NCBI GenBank assembly: GCA_902536655.1
Contig: CACAYF010000006.1
Location: 29,793 to 93,792 of the forward strand
Direction of reading: 5' to 3'
From: an uncultured Alphaproteobacteria bacterium
GTDB taxonomy: Bacteria > Pseudomonadota > Alphaproteobacteria > Methylaequorales > Methylaequoraceae
Length of the DNA stretch: 64,000 nucleotides
A program made the position numbers and the translations under genes. How positions within the stretch are numbered: position 1 is the stretch's first letter; the number at the start of each line of letters is the position of its first letter. Shown here one piece after another: positions 8,976-17,264 of the stretch. The notes below the pieces were generated by a model. It did not search any database and was not told where the DNA came from. It saw only the letters and a list, made by a program, of their open reading frames with translations.

Positions 8976-9589
8976 GAGAGCTTCCAGAATTTTATAATTC
9001 TCTTGAAGAAACTAGGAAAGAAATTTTTTCTCTCCTTTTCCAAGGTGTAAAAAAAAGAAAATCTAATTTTCATAATCTTGTCCTAAATACAATAGATTTA
9101 CAAAATAAACCTGATGCAAGAACCGTTGTATTAAGAAGTTTTTCGCAAGAAAATCTAACTATTGGTATTCATACAGATAATAGATCTGAAAAAGTTCAAC
9201 ATTTAAAAAAAAATAACTTTACGTGTTTGGTTTTTTATGATGATCAAAAAAAAATTCAACTAAGAATTCGGGGTACAACGAAGTTAGAGGAATCTAAAAA
9301 AGAGTCCTGGGATAAACTTACGAATTGGTCTAAGAGGTGTTACTTAACATCCAAACCTCCTGGGCAAGTTTCGAACAATCCAACTTCTGGTTTTCCAAAA
9401 AAATTTGAATCAGAAGCGCCCTCCTCTGAAGAATCTCAGAAAGGTTTAGAAAATTTTACCGTCGTAAGAATTTTTATAGATGAAATAGAGTGGTTATTCC
9501 TTGCAAGTCAAGGACATAGGAGAGCTTTATTTAAAGTAAATAGAGATAATTCTAATCTCAGCATTGAATCAAAATGGTTAGTTCCTTAA
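8972..9589 (+). CDS. Pyridoxamine 5'-phosphate oxidase-like flavin-binding protein
   Basis: Split-barrel FMN-binding protein of the PNPOx-like superfamily, 205 residues from the chosen start. Visible family signatures are RKSNFHNLVLNTIDL, PDARTVVLRSF, the phosphate/FMN region HTDNRSEKVQHL, KIQLRIRGTTKLEE, SKRCYLTSKPPGQ, and a C-terminal EWLFLASQGHRRALF ending WLVP. This matches a small-oxidase subfamily distinct from true PdxH, so the substrate is unknown. The start at 8972 overlaps the rlmB stop (ATGA); an ATG 36 nt further upstream would lie well inside rlmB and is less likely. Translation coupling to rlmB is probable. Confidence 0.8.
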   Translation: MRELPEFYNSLEETRKEIFSLLFQGVKKRKSNFHNLVLNTIDLQNKPDARTVVLRSFSQENLTIGIHTDNRSEKVQHLKKNNFTCLVFYDDQKKIQLRIRGTTKLEESKKESWDKLTNWSKRCYLTSKPPGQVSNNPTSGFPKKFESEAPSSEESQKGLENFTVVRIFIDEIEWLFLASQGHRRALFKVNRDNSNLSIESKWLVP

Positions 9590-10176
9590 AATTTGAATTA
9601 TTTTTTATTTATTTATTCTTACCATTTTTCATTCTTATTTTTCATTCTAAGATACTAATATTCACTTTAATGTATTGCGTCTTTATATTTTCATTTCTAA
9701 AGCTAAGAAACGACGAAAGTTTTGAATTAAAGTCATTAACAAAAAAAATAAATTGGAAAATCTCTTTCATTTTTTTTTTTGTATTTCTTATTTTAAGCTA
9801 TTTGTATGTTTTACTTTATGACCCAACTCTTCTTTTTAGTTTTCCAAAAAATAATTTTCTATTGTGGGTTATAGTAATGTTTATCTATCCATTTTTTTCA
9901 GTAATTCCACAAGAAATTATCTACAGAGTTTACTTTTATCAAAGATACAAGAAACTTTTCAGTGGTAATTTATTATTACTCTCACTTTTAAATTTATTTT
10001 TTTTTTCTTTTGCTCACATTGTTTTTAATAATCCTCATGCGATTTTAATAACAGCAATTGCTTCACCAATTTTTTCTTACTTGTATATAAAAGAATCATT
10101 TTTAACATGTGTTTTGGTGCATTCTCTCGGAGGACAAATTCTTTTCACTTTTGGCTTAGGAAAATATTTTTACTAG
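9574..10176 (+). CDS. CPBP-family intramembrane protein (CAAX protease-like)
   Basis: Polytopic membrane protein (200 residues, about 6-7 hydrophobic segments) of the CPBP/ABI glutamic-metalloprotease family. Motif 1 reads PQEIIYRVYF (112-121), with Gln113 where the classical EExxxR has its first Glu. Motif 2 is FAHIVF (H148). Motif 3 is HSLGGQ (H183), with Gly where Asn is usual. The ending FTFGLGKYFY resembles a recognisable subgroup with this QE-R variant. The start lies 16 nt inside the preceding gene. Proteolytic activity is uncertain because two classical residues differ. Confidence 0.7.
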   Translation: MVSSLKFELFFIYLFLPFFILIFHSKILIFTLMYCVFIFSFLKLRNDESFELKSLTKKINWKISFIFFFVFLILSYLYVLLYDPTLLFSFPKNNFLLWVIVMFIYPFFSVIPQEIIYRVYFYQRYKKLFSGNLLLLSLLNLFFFSFAHIVFNNPHAILITAIASPIFSYLYIKESFLTCVLVHSLGGQILFTFGLGKYFY

Positions 10177-10718
10177 TTGTAATTAGCACCAGTTCCTTTT
10201 AAACCACAATATCCATTTGGGTTTTTATGTAAATACTTTTGATGATAGTCTTCAGCTAAATAAAATTTATCAAGAATTACTATCTCGGTTTTAATTGATC
10301 CATATGATAGTTTATCTAATTCAGTTTGAAATTTTTTTTTGGAATTCTGTAGAAGTTCAATTTCTTTACTATTATTTGATAAAATAATTGATCTGTATTG
10401 ACTACCAATATCATTTCCTTGTCTATTTAATTGAGTAGGATCGTGAGACTCCCAAAAAATTTTTAGTAATTGATTTAAACTTACTATTTGTTGATCATAA
10501 ATAACTTTTACAACTTCTGCATGACCTGTATCGCCATTACAAACAGTTTCATAATTTGGGTCTTTAGTATGACCCCCAGCGTATCCGACGGCAGTTGTGA
10601 ACAACCCATTTAACTGCCAAAATTTTCTTTCAGCTCCCCAAAAACAACCCATACCAAAGAAAATCTGAGAGAGATGGTTTGGCTTATCTATTGTAAGATC
10701 TTTATCAAATATACTCAT
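10173..10718 (-). CDS. msrA: Peptide methionine sulfoxide reductase MsrA
   Basis: Repairs methionine-S-sulfoxide in proteins. The 181 residues carry the catalytic GCFWGAE motif with Cys25, the substrate pocket AVGYAGGHTKDPNYETVC, TGHAEVV, and the late AEDYHQKYL. The C-terminal GYCGLKGTG provides a plausible resolving Cys. It shares the palindromic stop tetramer CTAG with the convergent CPBP gene, so each strand reads TAG there. Confidence 0.95.
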   Translation of the reverse strand: MSIFDKDLTIDKPNHLSQIFFGMGCFWGAERKFWQLNGLFTTAVGYAGGHTKDPNYETVCNGDTGHAEVVKVIYDQQIVSLNQLLKIFWESHDPTQLNRQGNDIGSQYRSIILSNNSKEIELLQNSKKKFQTELDKLSYGSIKTEIVILDKFYLAEDYHQKYLHKNPNGYCGLKGTGANYN

Positions 10719-10742
10719 AACTGGTCTTGTTTTACAATTTAA

Positions 10743-10770
10743 TTGACTTTAGGTATTATAGAAATAATAT
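10743..10770 (+). promoter_or_regulatory. Probable sigma70 promoter of the cobalamin-riboswitch transcript
   Basis: TTGACT (10743-10748) and TAATAT (10765-10770) are 16 bp apart. A start about 7 nt downstream would fall just before the first conserved riboswitch helix. It is the only promoter-like pair in the gap between msrA and the riboswitch. Confidence 0.5.
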
Positions 10771-10780
10771 GATAAATATA

Positions 10781-10960
10781 TTTAGTGCCTGCAAGGGTTA
10801 AAAGGGAAACTAGTTAAAGTCTAGTACAGCCCCCGCTACTGTAAATTGTGTGTTTTGTCAATGTGCCACTGATATAATTGGGAAGGCGACAAAAACCAAA
10901 AGCAATGAGTCAGGAAACCTGCTAAGTTAGCGTCATTCAATCAGACTACGGGTAGGTCTT
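10781..10960 (+). promoter_or_regulatory. Cobalamin (B12) riboswitch
   Basis: Conserved elements appear in the right order: AAAAGGGAAACTAGT, then AGTCTAGTACAGCCCCCGC and TACTGTAA, GCCACTG, GGGAAGGC, and an exact B12 box GAGTCAGGAAACCTGC at 10907-10922. A hairpin at 10943-10959 (AGACTAC paired with GTAGGTCT, one bulge) shows CGGG in its loop (10949-10952). This can pair with CCCG in the L5 region (10832-10835), as expected for the L5-L13 kissing loop that forms on ligand binding. The rest of the 344-nt gap up to 11062 holds the expression platform. A second hairpin TCAGAT-ACTA-ATCTGA ends immediately before the GAAAGGA ribosome-binding site, so control is probably translational. Confidence 0.93.
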
Positions 10961-11062
10961 CTGATATGGAAAATCCATCGTGGTGACGTGTTAACCATGG
11001 TGGGATTCAACACTCTCACTTATTTTAATTATTTTCAGATACTAATCTGAGAAAGGAAAAAT

Positions 11063-13048
11063 ATGTGGAAACCTCTTTTTTTAACTTTTGTAATATTTAT
11101 TGCCAGTCTTAATCAAGAAATAAAAGCTCAAACGATTGAAGATGAAATTATTGTACAATCTACTAAACTTCAAGTTGATGGAATCTATGGTGCTGAAACA
11201 TATACAATAACTAAACGTGATATTCAAAATTCAACAAGTGAATCGATTGTTGATTTGATAACAAAATACCCTGGTGTAAAAAAACAATTTGATATATATG
11301 GAACTGGGTTTGGTGTAGGGTCGAGAATTGATATCAGAGGTTTTGCGGACACAGCTAGGGACAATACTGCAATTCTTATAAATGGCCAAAAACTCACAAT
11401 GGGTGATATGAGTTTGGTTGATCTATCAATTATACCGATTGACAGTATTCAGAAAATAGAAATTACTAAAGGTAACAATTCAGTTCTTTATGGAAATAAC
11501 TCGTCTGCAGGGACTGTAAATATTATTACTGACACCCTTCCTGATCAAAAAGACTCTTTGTTTACCAAATTCATTGCAGGTTCATTTGGTAAGTTCGAAG
11601 GTGCGTTATCAGGTACAAAAACAGCAGACATATATTCAATAACTGGGAATACAAATTTCGTATCGACAGATGGTTTCAGAAGAAATAATGCACTTAATCA
11701 AAGGAACGGAAGTATTGAATTTAAAGGAGTCAGTGAAAACCTGTCATACCACATTAATGTTTTATCACACAATCAATTTCTTGAATTACCCGGAATTAGG
11801 CTAACAACTGATTACTGGGAAGACCCAAGAGGTACTGGCACACCCACTCAATTTAATCAAAGAAATGGGTACAAATCATTTTATGGAATTGGCTATTCAC
11901 CAATCAATGATCATCAAATTATTATTGATGGTAGTTACAGCTTTGATAAAAGTCAGGGCAATTTGGGTGAGTTTTCAGACACAGAAATATATAATTATCA
12001 AATTTCCCCAAGATATCTTTTTCAAAGTAATATCAATCAAATTGAGTTAGACAATATTATTGGAATCGATCTTATTTACGCTAACTATTACTCCGATAGA
12101 ATGCAACTTGATGGAAGGCATTATTATACGAATTTTAAAATGATTGATAAAACAACCGCTTTTTATTTTAACTCAAATATAAAATTGAATCAGCAAAATA
12201 AGTTTTCTTTTGGGGCTAGATATCATGGTAACTGGCTAAGAGCTTCCAACAGTGTAACAACAGGAGCTTATTATGGTGGAACGTATACTGATAAATCATC
12301 AGAGAATTTTTCAAACCCACAGTTTGCATATCATTTTGGTTATGAATACTTACTCAATAAAGACAACACTATTTCTACAAAACTTGGAAGAAGTTTTAGG
12401 TATCCTAATTTAGACGAGAGAATTGGATTAAACAATGTAAGTTTTAATTTAGGTCCTCAGAAATCTCATGATTTTGAAATTAGTCACAAACTCAATTTTA
12501 AGAATCTTAATGTTTCAACAACTTTTTATTACATGAGATTACGTGCTGAAATCTCCACTACTGACAATTCATTTGCCAACAGAAATTTAGCGCCCACTGA
12601 AAGATATGGCATTGAAAATAGCTTTCGATATACTTTTTCAAAAAAAGTAAGTTTGGAAAATAATTTTACTCTTACGCAAGCAAAATTTCGCGGAGGAGAC
12701 AGGAACGGAAATGATCTACCAGGTGTTCCTGCTTACGTTGATTCTTTTCAAATTAGTTATTCACCTTTAGATAATCTATCAACTTATTTTAATTTTTATT
12801 ATCAATCTAATTCAAAAATGATTAATGATTTTAGAAATTTCCAAATTGCTGCGAAAGGTTATCATACCTTAAACATTGGATTTACTGGAAAATATAATGG
12901 TTTTAAAGCTTCATTGGCTCTAAATAATTTACAAAATAAAAAATATTATAATTATGCAGTTGGTTCAGGAAGTGGAGTGTATGGAGTAGCGTCTTATTAC
13001 CCACTACCGGGGTTTAATACATTATTTAAAATTTCTAAGCAATTTTAA
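11063..13048 (+). CDS. btuB: TonB-dependent outer-membrane receptor, probable cobalamin transporter
   Basis: A 661-residue outer-membrane beta-barrel receptor. A signal peptide ends about residue 22 (IKAQ), followed by a TonB-box-like EDEIIVQST. The plug domain (about 35-155) includes ESIVDLITKYPGVKK, IDIRGFADTARDN, EITKGNNSVLYG and AGTVNIIT. The remainder is a barrel ending in Phe. Family membership is clear; cobalamin as cargo is inferred from the riboswitch directly upstream. It is followed after 1 nt by a TonB gene, so the receptor and its energy transducer are co-expressed. Confidence 0.9.
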   Translation: MWKPLFLTFVIFIASLNQEIKAQTIEDEIIVQSTKLQVDGIYGAETYTITKRDIQNSTSESIVDLITKYPGVKKQFDIYGTGFGVGSRIDIRGFADTARDNTAILINGQKLTMGDMSLVDLSIIPIDSIQKIEITKGNNSVLYGNNSSAGTVNIITDTLPDQKDSLFTKFIAGSFGKFEGALSGTKTADIYSITGNTNFVSTDGFRRNNALNQRNGSIEFKGVSENLSYHINVLSHNQFLELPGIRLTTDYWEDPRGTGTPTQFNQRNGYKSFYGIGYSPINDHQIIIDGSYSFDKSQGNLGEFSDTEIYNYQISPRYLFQSNINQIELDNIIGIDLIYANYYSDRMQLDGRHYYTNFKMIDKTTAFYFNSNIKLNQQNKFSFGARYHGNWLRASNSVTTGAYYGGTYTDKSSENFSNPQFAYHFGYEYLLNKDNTISTKLGRSFRYPNLDERIGLNNVSFNLGPQKSHDFEISHKLNFKNLNVSTTFYYMRLRAEISTTDNSFANRNLAPTERYGIENSFRYTFSKKVSLENNFTLTQAKFRGGDRNGNDLPGVPAYVDSFQISYSPLDNLSTYFNFYYQSNSKMINDFRNFQIAAKGYHTLNIGFTGKYNGFKASLALNNLQNKKYYNYAVGSGSGVYGVASYYPLPGFNTLFKISKQF

Positions 13049-13049
13049 A

Positions 13050-13766
13050 ATGAATATTACTTTTTTAAAAAGTCTAATAATTTCATTTGGATTTCATGCA
13101 CTTGCAATCTCGCTTTTCTTTATGGACAAGAAGGAATTTAAGAAAAGCGATACCTCAATGACTGAAATTATTATTTTATCATCGACCGAAAATAATAAGA
13201 TTGAAAAGAAAAAAATAAATATCCAGAAAACCACTAAAAAAACTAAAGATGTTGAAGATAAAATTACTGAACAGAATAATTTAGTTTCTTCAGTAGAAAA
13301 AAATGAAAATAAACTTTATAAAGCTTCAAAAGTAAATTTAACTTTAAATAATGGTGAAAAAAAGAATTTAAATAATTCTTTTTTAGAAAATAAATCTTTT
13401 AAGAATCCTGATAATACTAAAATGCCATTAAACGATAAAACCAAAAATTTTTCAGAAAATCAGAACAGCAAAAGTACTTTTCAATCAAGCGCAACTTATA
13501 AAATTGGTTCTGCTAAAAATCCGCATCCAACTTATCCTCTGATTGCCAGAAAAAAAGGATGGGAAGGTAGAGTAATAATTCAAGCTGAAATTGACAGAGA
13601 AGGAAATGTCTATGAAATAAAAGTGTTAGAATCTAGTGGTTTTAAAGTACTTGATAATGCTAGCCTAGAAACGCTAAAAAAATGGAAATTCACACCTGCC
13701 AGAATCGGAAATAAATTTGTTGATGATACGGTAAATATCCCAGTCAAATTTCTTATAACAAATTAG
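13050..13766 (+). CDS. tonB: TonB-family energy transducer
   Basis: Inner-membrane-anchored protein that couples proton-motive force to the receptor. The 238 residues show an N-terminal membrane anchor (about 6-25, with FGFHALAISLFF), a Lys/Asn-rich periplasmic linker (about 50-160), and a C-terminal TonB domain with YPLIARKKGWEGRVIIQAEI and LDNASLETLKKWKFTPA. The linker lacks the usual Pro-rich repeats. No exbB/exbD lie next to it, so it must share those subunits from elsewhere. It ends 21 nt before the tRNA-Glu 3' end. Confidence 0.88.
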   Translation: MNITFLKSLIISFGFHALAISLFFMDKKEFKKSDTSMTEIIILSSTENNKIEKKKINIQKTTKKTKDVEDKITEQNNLVSSVEKNENKLYKASKVNLTLNNGEKKNLNNSFLENKSFKNPDNTKMPLNDKTKNFSENQNSKSTFQSSATYKIGSAKNPHPTYPLIARKKGWEGRVIIQAEIDREGNVYEIKVLESSGFKVLDNASLETLKKWKFTPARIGNKFVDDTVNIPVKFLITN

Positions 13767-13787
13767 CTTTATATAGAATTGTTAATA

Positions 13788-13863
13788 TGGCGTCCCCTAC
13801 GGGATTCGAACCCGTGTTGCCGCCGTGAAAGGGCGGTGTCCTGAACCACTAGACGAAGGGGAC
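13788..13863 (-). tRNA. tRNA-Glu (TTC)
   Basis: A 76-nt cloverleaf: acceptor GTCCCCT/AGGGGAC, D arm GTCTAGTGGTTCAGGAC, anticodon stem CCGCC/GGCGG with loop CTTTCAC (anticodon TTC), T arm CGGGTTCGAATCCCG, then G and encoded CCA. It stands alone between convergent tonB and a divergent hypothetical gene. Confidence 0.96.
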
Positions 13864-13934
13864 AAATAATACTTGCAAATAAGATATATGAATATATATA
13901 TAATCTTTTTAATTTATAAGTAAATTGTTTTGTT

Positions 13935-14282
13935 ATGAGAAATTTAGCTTTTTTAATCTTAACTATTCTGTTCTTCCCTGTTTCATCTTTAGTGGGGAAA
14001 GAGGCACCGAACCAGCTATGTAATATCAGAGGTTATGAGATAATTTTTCCTTATGAAAAAGCAATTAATGAAATCAAAAATAAATTTCAAAACGCTCCAA
14101 GTATTAAAGAGTCTGAATTAACGAGATTTAAAAAGCATTTTGAGCAAAATTTTTATGGCATTCCACTCTACAAAGAAGCTGGATGTTCGAATGCTAGATT
14201 ATCGGAATATTTAAACTGCCTAATATCCACTGACGATTCAGATTGCAAAATCTATTACACTCAGATGAGAATTGTAGATTAA
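13935..14282 (+). CDS. Hypothetical secreted protein
   Basis: Unrecognised 115-residue protein. A signal peptide spans about residues 1-20 (hydrophobic AFLILTILFFPVSS), so it is probably periplasmic. The mature part has four cysteines (QLCNIRG, AGCSN, YLNCLIS, SDCKIY), enough for two disulfides, and a mixed-charge helical centre. It shares the TTAA stop tetramer with convergent recJ. An AT-rich TATAAT lies about 30 nt before the ATG. No function is proposed. Confidence 0.65.
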   Translation: MRNLAFLILTILFFPVSSLVGKEAPNQLCNIRGYEIIFPYEKAINEIKNKFQNAPSIKESELTRFKKHFEQNFYGIPLYKEAGCSNARLSEYLNCLISTDDSDCKIYYTQMRIVD

Positions 14283-16048
14283 ATAATAATATCCTCAAGA
14301 TTTAATTCGACATTTTCCTGACCATCCCAATTGTTAAGGGTTAAAGAAACCAAAGCACTTTTTATAGGCGCTGAACTTTCGATAACATCACCTAATTTTG
14401 TTCCTAACGAACCAAAGGAAATAGCCTTAATACGTGTAGAATAAAAATCTTCAAAATAAAAAGAAAGATGTTTTTCACCTACAATTCTTGGATATCTAAT
14501 TACCACATCGTTTAGAATAAATTTAGGTTTAGGATTACCTATACCAAAAGGGGAGAATTTATTAATTTCATGAAATAACTGATTGTCAATAGTCGAAAGT
14601 TTTAACTCAGAATCATAGTTTTTTTTTAAATTCGCAATGTTTGCAACAAACTTATTTTTTAAAAAAAGTTTAAAGTCTCCGATTTTAGAACTTTCTATTT
14701 TAAAACCACCAGCCATTTTATGACCTCCGCCAGAAGTTAATATGCCATCATTTACTGAGTCAAGAATAAACTTTCCAATATCAAAACTCCTAACTGATCT
14801 ACATGAAGCAGAACATATTTCAGTATCTTCTGAAATTACAATTGAAGGTCTCATAAATTTGTTAGTTAATTTTGACGCGACTATGCCAAGGACTCCTGGA
14901 TGCCAGTTTTTATTGTGTACGCAAATAATATTTTGATCCCCTAGGATAACTTGACTTATTGCTTCTCTCTCAACTTTATTCTCTATGCTTTTTCTGAGAT
15001 TATTAAAATCACAGAGTTTTTTTGAAAGTATGTTAGACATGTTTGAATCTTTAGACGTTAAAAGATTAACTCCTGTCCTTGAATTCCCAACTCTTCCTCC
15101 TGCATTTATTCTAGGCCCTATGATAAAACCTAAATGATATTCATTTAAAAATTGGTTTATTGAAGATTCTTGTATCAAGGCATTAAGTCCAATATTTTTC
15201 GTTTTGTTAATTATTTTGATACCTTGTTTTACGAAAGCCCTATTGAATTTATCTAATTTTACTAAATCACAGATGGTTGCAAGAGCAACTAGGTCTAAAT
15301 ATTTTATTAAATTTGGTAATTTTAATTTATACGAGTTGTTTTTTTTTAATTCTCTACTTATAGAAATTATTAAGAAAAAAGTAACACCAGTGGCGCAGAG
15401 ATTGTCCAGGTTTGAGATATCTTTGTCTTTTTTTGGATTAATTATAGCAAATGCTTTTGGTAATAATCTTGACTGTTGATGGTGATCAACAACAATAACA
15501 TCAACATTTCTTTTTGTTATAAATTCAATTGCTTCGAATGAGGTCGTTCCACAATCAAGAGTTAAAACCAGAAAGCAGCCTTTTTGTTTTAGTGATTGAA
15601 AAGCATCTATATTTGGTCCATACCCCTCCTTAATTCTATCAGGAATATAAAATTCATACTCAACTCCAATTTCGGCAAAGAAATTACAAATAAGAGAAGT
15701 TGCGCTTGACCCATCAACATCATAATCTCCAAGAACTCCTATTTTTTGTTTATTTAAAATACAGTCGACTATCTTTTTTGAAGCTTTCTCCATATCATCC
15801 AAAACAAATGGATCAGGAATGGTTGTTTTAATTTTTGGATTAGTGTAATTTTCAAGATTTTTTGAGTTAATACCTCTAGCAACTGCCAGTTTAGCAATAC
15901 ATGTATCTATACCTAATTCATTCTTTAGAATAGCAACTTCATTATTATTTATTTGTTTTTCACTCCACAAAAAACCACTTATCGAGTAATTATATTTTTC
16001 GGTATTGTTTTTTTTATTTCCTTCAATTAAATTAACATTAGTTGTCAT
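14279..16048 (-). CDS. recJ: Single-stranded-DNA-specific exonuclease RecJ
   Basis: 5'-3' exonuclease of recombination and mismatch repair. The 589 residues carry the DHH-phosphoesterase motifs GDYDVDG (107-113), LDCGTT (164-169) and VDHHQ (187-191), then GPRINAGGRVG, and the DHHA1 motif GGGHKMAGGF. The C-terminal OB-like domain includes FSPFGIGNPKPKF. The length is normal. It is divergent from the phosphofructokinase gene with only 22 bp between start codons, so the promoters must overlap or lie in the genes. Confidence 0.95.
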   Translation of the reverse strand: MTTNVNLIEGNKKNNTEKYNYSISGFLWSEKQINNNEVAILKNELGIDTCIAKLAVARGINSKNLENYTNPKIKTTIPDPFVLDDMEKASKKIVDCILNKQKIGVLGDYDVDGSSATSLICNFFAEIGVEYEFYIPDRIKEGYGPNIDAFQSLKQKGCFLVLTLDCGTTSFEAIEFITKRNVDVIVVDHHQQSRLLPKAFAIINPKKDKDISNLDNLCATGVTFFLIISISRELKKNNSYKLKLPNLIKYLDLVALATICDLVKLDKFNRAFVKQGIKIINKTKNIGLNALIQESSINQFLNEYHLGFIIGPRINAGGRVGNSRTGVNLLTSKDSNMSNILSKKLCDFNNLRKSIENKVEREAISQVILGDQNIICVHNKNWHPGVLGIVASKLTNKFMRPSIVISEDTEICSASCRSVRSFDIGKFILDSVNDGILTSGGGHKMAGGFKIESSKIGDFKLFLKNKFVANIANLKKNYDSELKLSTIDNQLFHEINKFSPFGIGNPKPKFILNDVVIRYPRIVGEKHLSFYFEDFYSTRIKAISFGSLGTKLGDVIESSAPIKSALVSLTLNNWDGQENVELNLEDIII

Positions 16049-16070
16049 ATGAAAAACTTATCACAGTTTT

Positions 16071-17264
16071 ATGCCCAATAATAACAATATATTAATCGCT
16101 CAAGGTGGAGGCCCTACTAACGTAATAAATCAGTCACTAGCAGGTATAATTATTAATGAAAAAAAAAATAAATCAAAAATTTTTGGTTCTCTTAATGGAG
16201 TAAATGGGATTATCAATAATAACTTCGTTACATTAAACAATATATTACCTGATGAAATAACAATGCTTAGAAATACCCCAGGGGCTGCCCTGGGTTCAAC
16301 CAGGGATAAACCTGATCAAAAATATTGTGAAGAAATTTACAATGTCCTAAAAAAAAAAAAAATTAATAAGTTTTATTACATCGGGGGTAATGACTCTTCA
16401 GATAGTCTTCGAATCATTTCTCAATACTCTAAAGAAAAAAACTATTCTCTTCAATGCATTCATGTTCCAAAAACCATTGACAATGATTTAGTTTTAAATG
16501 ATCACACACCTGGTTTCGGGTCAGCTGCAAAATATGTCGCACAATTATTTTCTGGGATAAATTTTGATGTAAGATCGCTTCCAGGGGTTTACATAGGTGT
16601 TGTTATGGGAAGACATGCAGGATTCTTAACTGCTTCCTCTTCAATTTTAAGAAATAAAAGTAGCGATGGTCCTCATATTATATTGATACCAGAATTTTCA
16701 TTTAACATAAAAGATTTTATAACTAGCATAAAATCAGTTTTTAATAAATATGGGCGTTGCATTATTGCTGTTTCAGAAGGTATAAAAAACAAAAATAATA
16801 TTCTATACTCAAAGAAAATCCAATCTTCAAGTGAATATGACGATCATGGAAATATTCAATTGTCTGGTTCAGGAATGCTTGGAGATTTTTTAGCTAACGA
16901 GGTTAAAAATAAGTTAAAAATATCTAGAGTAAGAGCTGATACTTTAGGTTATTCTCAAAGGTGTTTTTTGGGATCAGCTTCAGAAATTGACCAAAAAGAG
17001 GCATTCCAGATTGGTCTAAAAGCTGTTTCTTTTTCAAATGCTAACAAAAATTCTTTTTCAATAGGTATAGAGGAAAGAAAATTTTTTTCAAAAAAATATA
17101 ATCCAAAATTTATTGTAAATAAGTTAATTGATATTGCGGGTAAAACCAAAATAATGCCTGGTAAATTTTACAATTCTAAGAAATTTGATGTGACAAATGA
17201 CTTCTTGAACTATTGTAGACCTTTGATTGGCAAAAAATTCCCAAGAACTACATCAATTGTTTAA
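16071..17264 (+). CDS. pfp: 6-phosphofructokinase, probably pyrophosphate-dependent
   Basis: Interconverts fructose 6-phosphate and fructose 1,6-bisphosphate. The 397 residues have the phosphate-binding loop QGGGPTNVINQS (11-22), GGND (105-108), PKTIDND (133-139) and MGRHAG (179-184). ATP enzymes have Gly at the position of Asn107/Asp108 in GGDG; an acidic or bulky residue there, and the PKTIDND form, go with pyrophosphate use. PPi dependence is therefore likely but not proven. A PPi enzyme would be reversible and would serve gluconeogenesis as well as glycolysis, which fits the H+-pyrophosphatase elsewhere in the window. Confidence 0.85.
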   Translation: MPNNNNILIAQGGGPTNVINQSLAGIIINEKKNKSKIFGSLNGVNGIINNNFVTLNNILPDEITMLRNTPGAALGSTRDKPDQKYCEEIYNVLKKKKINKFYYIGGNDSSDSLRIISQYSKEKNYSLQCIHVPKTIDNDLVLNDHTPGFGSAAKYVAQLFSGINFDVRSLPGVYIGVVMGRHAGFLTASSSILRNKSSDGPHIILIPEFSFNIKDFITSIKSVFNKYGRCIIAVSEGIKNKNNILYSKKIQSSSEYDDHGNIQLSGSGMLGDFLANEVKNKLKISRVRADTLGYSQRCFLGSASEIDQKEAFQIGLKAVSFSNANKNSFSIGIEERKFFSKKYNPKFIVNKLIDIAGKTKIMPGKFYNSKKFDVTNDFLNYCRPLIGKKFPRTTSIV

